The notes under the pieces: generated by a model
Told to the model about the DNA's origin: nothing
The model's database searches: none
The model's input: the letters and a program-made list of their open reading frames with translations, nothing else
In this document: piece by piece, positions 26,103 to 30,115 of the stretch
Layout of the letters: each line of letters begins with the position of its first letter
Numbering within the stretch: the stretch's first letter is position 1
Position numbers and translations under genes: made by a program
From: an uncultured Alistipes sp.
GTDB taxonomy: Bacteria > Bacteroidota > Bacteroidia > Bacteroidales > Rikenellaceae
Reading direction: 5' to 3'
NCBI GenBank assembly: GCA_900769525.1
Contig: CAAGGY010000006.1
Location: forward strand, 1-30,115
DNA length: 30,115 bases

Positions 26103-28673
26103 ATGATAAGATTCATTAAAATAGCTATCATGGCCATGGTGCTATGCTGCGGTATTCAGAGTGCCTCAGCACAGCAGAGCTCTATGCGCTACACTATGGG
26201 CAATGAGTTTACAACAGAGCTTGTCGACTCGGTTGATTTCGATATCAACGCCCCAATGTTAGACGACACAACGCCAAAGCTCTACTATATTCGCAAGATT
26301 AACCTCCATGGCGTTAAGTATCTAAACCACAGCATCCTTAAGTCGTCAGCAGGACTTGTCGAGGGTGACTCAGTATATCTTCCAAGTAACTTCATCCCCA
26401 ACGCTATGCAGCGTCTGTGGGCACCACGCTACTTCTCGAACATCCAGATTGGTGCCTCAATAGAGGGCGACTCGCTCGACCTGGAGATCTTCCTCAAGGA
26501 GCGTTCACGAATCCTGACGTGGAACTTCGAGGGTATCACCAAGAGTAAGAAGGAGGACTTGCGTGACGTGCTCAAGCTAAAGCGCAACAGCGAGCTCTCG
26601 GACTATGTCATCGACAAGAATATCAAGCTCATCAAGGAGCACTACTCTGAGAAGGGCTTCCGCACCTGTAATGTCGACGTGCGCATCGACAACGACTCGG
26701 TATATGAGCAGTGCGTAAACGTAACGTTCATAATCGACAAGGGTCCTAAGGTGCGTGTCGGCGAGATCAACATCATAGGCAACGAGAAGTTTACGGATAA
26801 GCGTCTGCGCCGAACATTCAAGAAGACTCACCAGAAGAGCATTCTCTTCTTCCTCAATCGCAAGCTCTTGGAGGAGGACTACGAGGAGGATAAGCTCAAG
26901 ATGCTCGACTTCTACAACTCGCAGGGCTTCCGCAATGCACACATCGTTCGTGACTCTGTCTACTTTATCGACGACCGCAACCTCGGTATCGACATCGAGG
27001 TGGAGGAGGGCAACCGCTTCTATGTGCGAGATGTCAAGTGGGTGGGTAACTCAGTCTACGAGACCTCACGCCTTGAGAGTATGCTCGGTTTGCAGCCTGG
27101 CGACGTTTACGACAAGAAGTCGCTGCACAAGCGCTTGGGTATCGGTCGTGAGATGAACCCTGAGGAGATATCAATCTCGAACCTCTACAAGAACAACGGC
27201 TACCTCATGTCGCAGATTGAGCCTGCCGAGATGGTTGTAGGCCCTGACTCACTCGACCTTGAGATTCGCATCTTCGAGGGTAAGCCATTCACCGTAAACA
27301 ACGTGGGTATCACGGGTAACGTACGCCTCGACGACGAGGTTATACGTCGTGAGCTGTTCGTGCGTCCAGGTGAGCTATACAACCAGTCGCTGCTGATGCA
27401 GACACTGCGTACGTTGATGGGCATGGGCCACTTCGACGAGCAGGCTATAGCACCAGACATTCAGCCTGTGTCGGATGAGTTGGTAGATGTAAACTTCCCT
27501 CTCGTGGAGAAGGCTTCCGACCAGTTTAACATCGCTGGTGGTTGGGGCTCTGGAACATTTGTCGGCTCGGTGGGTATCACACTCAACAACCTCTCGCTAC
27601 GCAACTTCTTCAAGAAGGGCGCTTGGCGACCATACCCCTCTGGCCAGAACCAGAAGCTCTCAATCTCGGGACAGACAAACGGTACATACTACAAGGCGCT
27701 CTCGTTGAGCTTCACCGACCCATGGTTTGGTGGTCGCCGTCCAAACTCGCTCTCTGTGTCGGCATATATCTCGGAGCAGAACAACGCATACTACGTATGG
27801 CAGAGTGCTACGATGTACTACCGCTCGATAGGTGCTGCCATAGGCTTTGGTAAGCGTCTGCAGTGGCCAGATCCATACTTCACCTTCTACGGTGAGTTGG
27901 GATATCAGCGCTATAGCCTTAAGGGTTGGAACTCGTTCATCATCAGCGATGGCGTGGCAAACACCCTCTCGCTCAAGCTCGTGTTGCAACGCTCATCGAC
28001 AGACTCGCCATTCTATGCTCGCTCAGGCTCTGAGTTCACACTCTCGGTGCAGGCAACACCTCCATTCTCGCTCTGGGATGGCAAGGACTACGCTGCACTC
28101 AAGAAGCAGGGAACAAAGCAGTCTCAGCAGGAGATGTATCGCTGGATTGAGTATCACAAGTGGTTGCTCAAGGCTCGTTGGTACTTCCCTCTTACAGCAA
28201 ACCAGAACCTCGTGCTTATGCTCGGTGCCGAGATGGGTTACCTCGGTCACTACAACAAACATAAGGTATCTCCATTTGAGCGCTTCGAGGTCGGTGGCGA
28301 CGGTATGACCGGATATAATATATATGGTGTCGACATCATCGCTCTGCGTGGTTACGAGGATGGCGCTCTCGACCCATCGAGCTACTACTCTGTGGGCTAC
28401 AACAAGTATACAATGGAGCTACGCTACCCTATCATTATGAAGCCAAGCTCGTCAATCTACGTACTCGGATTCTTGGAGGGTGGTAATGGTTTCAACTCGT
28501 GGAAGGAGTTCTCGCCATTTAAGATTAAGCGTTCGGCAGGTCTGGGTGTACGCCTCTACCTCCCTATCGTGGGTATGATTGGTGTTGACTGGGGATGGGG
28601 CTTCGACCCTGCATACGGCAAGACAAAGCGTAGCGGCTCACAGTTCCACTTCGTACTCGGCCAGCAGTTTTAA
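26103..28673 (+). CDS. bamA: Outer-membrane protein assembly factor BamA
   Basis: BamA is the central barrel of the machine that folds proteins into the outer membrane. The 856-residue protein has a signal peptide ending near SASAQ (about residue 24). A periplasmic region to about residue 440 holds tandem POTRA domains, seen in repeats such as RVGEINIIGNEKFTDKRLRR, YVRDVKWVGNSVYETSRL and TVNNVGITGNVRLDDEVIRR. The barrel domain begins with FNIAGGWGSGTFVGSVGITL and ends with the terminal aromatic residue (FHFVLGQQF). Length and order fit Bacteroidetes BamA. The tandem ompH genes that follow are the usual neighbours. Confidence 0.94.
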   Translation: MIRFIKIAIMAMVLCCGIQSASAQQSSMRYTMGNEFTTELVDSVDFDINAPMLDDTTPKLYYIRKINLHGVKYLNHSILKSSAGLVEGDSVYLPSNFIPNAMQRLWAPRYFSNIQIGASIEGDSLDLEIFLKERSRILTWNFEGITKSKKEDLRDVLKLKRNSELSDYVIDKNIKLIKEHYSEKGFRTCNVDVRIDNDSVYEQCVNVTFIIDKGPKVRVGEINIIGNEKFTDKRLRRTFKKTHQKSILFFLNRKLLEEDYEEDKLKMLDFYNSQGFRNAHIVRDSVYFIDDRNLGIDIEVEEGNRFYVRDVKWVGNSVYETSRLESMLGLQPGDVYDKKSLHKRLGIGREMNPEEISISNLYKNNGYLMSQIEPAEMVVGPDSLDLEIRIFEGKPFTVNNVGITGNVRLDDEVIRRELFVRPGELYNQSLLMQTLRTLMGMGHFDEQAIAPDIQPVSDELVDVNFPLVEKASDQFNIAGGWGSGTFVGSVGITLNNLSLRNFFKKGAWRPYPSGQNQKLSISGQTNGTYYKALSLSFTDPWFGGRRPNSLSVSAYISEQNNAYYVWQSATMYYRSIGAAIGFGKRLQWPDPYFTFYGELGYQRYSLKGWNSFIISDGVANTLSLKLVLQRSSTDSPFYARSGSEFTLSVQATPPFSLWDGKDYAALKKQGTKQSQQEMYRWIEYHKWLLKARWYFPLTANQNLVLMLGAEMGYLGHYNKHKVSPFERFEVGGDGMTGYNIYGVDIIALRGYEDGALDPSSYYSVGYNKYTMELRYPIIMKPSSSIYVLGFLEGGNGFNSWKEFSPFKIKRSAGLGVRLYLPIVGMIGVDWGWGFDPAYGKTKRSGSQFHFVLGQQF

Positions 28674-28727
28674 TTAGCAGAACGCTTTGGGGATTGTTAG
28701 CAACCTACGATTGACAATAATTTAGGG

Positions 28728-28759
28728 TTTTGGCAATAAAATTGCAGTTTGAGGCTTTG
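28728..28759 (+). promoter_or_regulatory. Possible promoter of the ompH pair, with palindrome in the spacer
   Basis: TTTTG at 28728-28732 is followed after 19 bases by AGGCTTTG at 28752-28759; the TTTG half of the -7 pattern is kept and the TA is not. The spacer contains GCAAT-AAA-ATTGC (28733-28745), a short perfect inverted repeat. The predicted start is near 28766. No strong terminator was seen after bamA, so read-through from bamA is also possible. Confidence 0.4.
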
Positions 28760-28779
28760 TATTATAAAACCTAAGAAGT

Positions 28780-29298
28780 ATGAGACGTCTATTTGCAGCT
28801 ATCGTGATGGTGCTACTTAGCGTGGCGGTGGCATCGGCACAAAACTATATGGTCATCGACAGCGAGCGTGTCTTTAAGTCGATAGAGTCGTACAACGATG
28901 CCCTCAACAAGATTGAGAGCCTCTCGAAGCAGTATCAGCTAAATGTCGACGACAAGTTTAAGGAGGTGGAGACGCTCTACAACAGCTATATCGCCCAGCG
29001 TGCCTCGCTCAGCGAGTACACACGCCAGCAACGTGAGCAGCAGATACTCGCACTCGAGCAGCAGGCAACGCAGTATCAAGAGTCGATATTTGGCACAGAT
29101 GGCGAGTTGATGAAGCGCCGCCTGGAGCTTATACAGCCAATACAGCAGCGTGTGTTTGAGGCTATCGAGGGCTTTGCCAAGGAGCATGGCTACGACCTTG
29201 TAATCGATATCTCGGCAAACCCTACGGTGCTCTACTACTCTGAGAAGGTGAACTTCACAGAACGCATCATAGAGGCACTAAAGAAGCAGAAAGAATAA
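28780..29298 (+). CDS. OmpH/Skp-family periplasmic chaperone, first copy
   Basis: A 172-residue periplasmic protein with a signal peptide ending near ASAQ (residue 21). After NYMVIDSERVFKSIESYNDA comes a long coiled-coil region (about residues 45-115, rich in Gln, Glu and Arg), and the C-terminal returning strand is YDLVIDISANPTVLYYSEKVN. This is the Skp/OmpH layout, a trimeric chaperone that guards unfolded outer-membrane proteins on the way to BamA. The start is 106 bases after bamA and a second copy follows after 37 bases. The two copies are clearly diverged. Confidence 0.88.
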   Translation: MRRLFAAIVMVLLSVAVASAQNYMVIDSERVFKSIESYNDALNKIESLSKQYQLNVDDKFKEVETLYNSYIAQRASLSEYTRQQREQQILALEQQATQYQESIFGTDGELMKRRLELIQPIQQRVFEAIEGFAKEHGYDLVIDISANPTVLYYSEKVNFTERIIEALKKQKE

Positions 29299-29335
29299 CG
29301 AAAGATATTAACATATAAATAATTAACAATTTACG

Positions 29336-29863
29336 ATGAAGAAGATTTTCAAACTAACCCTCGCCGTAGCACTCGTTGTTGTATGTGCTACAACAGCATC
29401 TGCACAGAAGTTTGGCCGTGTTGACCTCGCAGCTATCGTGCCTAATATGCCTGAGTATAAGGAGGCAGTGGCTAACCTCGAGACCTATGGTAAGGATTTG
29501 CAGAACCAGCTCGAGATGATTCAGGTGGAGTTCAACCAGAAGTATGCAGACTACGAGAAGAATGTCAAGACATACACAGACACTATCCGCCAGATGAAGG
29601 AGACAGAGTTGCAGCAGTTGCAGCAGCGCTTCACTGAGTTCCAGCAGGTTGCTCAGCAGGATATACAGAAGAAGGAGGCCGAGTTGATGGCACCAGTATA
29701 TGAGAAGGCTGACGAGGCTGTTAAGAAGGTGTCATCGGCAGGTGGCTACCTCGTTGTGTTCAACACAGCAGGCGAGCAGGCTTCATCAGCAGGCTTGGCA
29801 TACTTCGACGCTGCAGCACTCACCGACATCACAGCAGAGGTTAAGAAGGCTCTCGGCATCTAA
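29336..29863 (+). CDS. OmpH/Skp-family periplasmic chaperone, second copy
   Basis: A 175-residue protein with signal peptide MKKIFKLTLAVALVVVCATT ending near SASAQ. KFGRVDLAAIVPNMPEYKEA matches the family's N-terminal strand. The coiled coil spans about residues 45-125 with many Gln, Glu and Lys. The end block GGYLVVFNTAGEQASSAGLAYF closes the core domain. It is probably the last gene of the uppS-bamA-ompH run, as a strong terminator follows after 24 bases. In many Bacteroidales a glutamate racemase gene (murI) comes next; it is not in the remaining bases here. Confidence 0.9.
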   Translation: MKKIFKLTLAVALVVVCATTASAQKFGRVDLAAIVPNMPEYKEAVANLETYGKDLQNQLEMIQVEFNQKYADYEKNVKTYTDTIRQMKETELQQLQQRFTEFQQVAQQDIQKKEAELMAPVYEKADEAVKKVSSAGGYLVVFNTAGEQASSAGLAYFDAAALTDITAEVKKALGI

Positions 29864-29887
29864 TAGGAGCGCAATAGAGAGTATAGC

Positions 29888-29925
29888 AGTGCCTACCCAG
29901 CGTGTTGGGTAGGCACTCTTTTATT
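29888..29925 (+). terminator. Rho-independent terminator after the ompH genes
   Basis: AGTGCCTACCCA at 29888-29899 pairs perfectly with TGGGTAGGCACT at 29906-29917 around a six-base loop, followed by CTTTTATT. The 12-bp GC-rich stem plus T-run is a classic terminator for the plus strand. No matching T-run exists for the minus strand. Confidence 0.92.
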
Positions 29926-29938
29926 GTATCATCACCAT

Positions 29939-29999
29939 CTTTGATGCTACCTTTGATGCCAGAAGAGGTCTGTTTTTTAGGCGTAAATTTAGGCGTAAA
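29939..29999. repeat. Two short tandem repeats beside the group II intron end
   Basis: CTTTGATGC occurs at 29939-29947 and 29951-29959 (12-base period). TTTAGGCGTAAA occurs twice in perfect tandem at 29976-29987 and 29988-29999, ending one base before the predicted intron boundary. Read on the minus strand, one frame across both repeats is open from 30000 down to a stop at 29841-29843. That frame encodes repeated FTPK and SIK units, so this could be the 3' exon of a gene broken by the intron; the evidence is weak. Confidence 0.6.
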
Positions 30000-30000
30000 A

Positions 30001-30115
30001 ATCGGGTAGGAGATAAACGAAAGTAATGGAGTTTATCTCCTACTTTCGTTTATCGACCTCCCACACCACCGTACATGCGGTTCCGCATACGGCGGTTCCT
30101 TACATGCGATGATAC
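30001..30115 (-). mobile_element. Group II intron, 3' end (domains V and VI), cut by window edge
   Basis: On the minus strand, domain V is at 30096-30065. It is a hairpin starting ACCGCCGTATGCG with a CGC-type catalytic triad, a GAAC tip, CGCA, a two-base TG bulge and TACGGTGGT closing the stem. Two bases later domain VI begins with GGGAGG (30062-30057), which pairs with CCT-A-CCC (30010-30004). This leaves one bulged A, the expected branch point, seven bases from the end GAT. A 14-bp inner stem (30054-30041 with 30025-30012) extends it. The intron therefore ends at about 30001 and continues to the right of the window, where the maturase gene, if present, should lie. The visible bases 30115-30097 may hold its last codons. 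Confidence 0.85.

Noticed and set aside
29888..30001. Group IIC-style insertion directly after a terminator hairpin
   Set aside because: The hairpin is about 80 bases away and works for the opposite strand, so this is not the usual class IIC target arrangement.
1..30115. CRISPR array, tRNA or rRNA genes
   Set aside because: No regularly spaced repeats or RNA gene signatures were seen on either strand.

Overview
The window looks like a chromosome segment of a gut-type Bacteroidales bacterium, possibly Rikenellaceae or Alistipes-like; the genus is inference. The basis is the gene set (BamA with two OmpH/Skp genes after UppS, Bacteroidetes-type Ig-like and DUF4296-like lipoproteins, RbfA next to an FtsX-type permease), roughly even GC, few Shine-Dalgarno sites, and several matches to the Bacteroides promoter pattern (TTTG at -33, TAnnTTTG at -7).

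Layout. (1) 1-9395, plus strand: a tightly packed run with overlapping or near-touching ends. It holds the end of a polysaccharide flippase, DNA polymerase III delta' (holB), folK, a small lipoprotein, a large Ig-like lipoprotein, a beta-barrel-like secreted protein, rbfA, an FtsX/LolE-type permease, a DUF4296-like lipoprotein and a metal-dependent amidohydrolase. (2) 9396-9737: a noncoding gap with a hairpin-forming repeat element and a clear promoter. (3) 9738-19217, plus strand: a surface-polysaccharide locus of sugar transferase, UDP-glucose dehydrogenase, flippase, polysaccharide pyruvyl transferase, Fe-S F420-dehydrogenase-like protein, EpsG-like membrane protein, GT4 glycosyltransferase and PF14907-like nucleotidyltransferase. 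(4) 19231-21011: two cytosolic genes in the same run, a VWA protein with a complete MIDAS and a pseudokinase-like protein with C-terminal WG repeats. (5) 21015-24303, minus strand: pdxJ, cca and a membrane metallophosphoesterase, convergent with the VWA/WG pair. The terminator is built into the last codons of both convergent genes. (6) 24357-29863, plus strand: nadK, uppS, bamA and two ompH/skp genes, ending in a strong terminator. (7) 30001-30115: the 3' end (domains V and VI) of a group II intron on the minus strand, cut by the window edge.

How the parts fit. Region 3 looks like a Wzx/Wzy-type pathway: the initiating transferase loads the first sugar phosphate, Ugd supplies UDP-glucuronate, glycosyl and pyruvyl transferases build and decorate the unit, the flippase exports it and the EpsG-like protein may polymerise it. 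Region 6 handles lipid carrier (UppS) and outer-membrane protein biogenesis (BamA, OmpH). The least conventional part is the VWA plus pseudokinase-WG pair at the end of the polysaccharide run, whose role I cannot name. The other main points are the repeat element at 9420-9585, face-to-face promoters between pdxJ and nadK, a possibly leaderless uppS transcript, and the intron terminus with mutually exclusive stems beside a perfect 12-bp tandem repeat.
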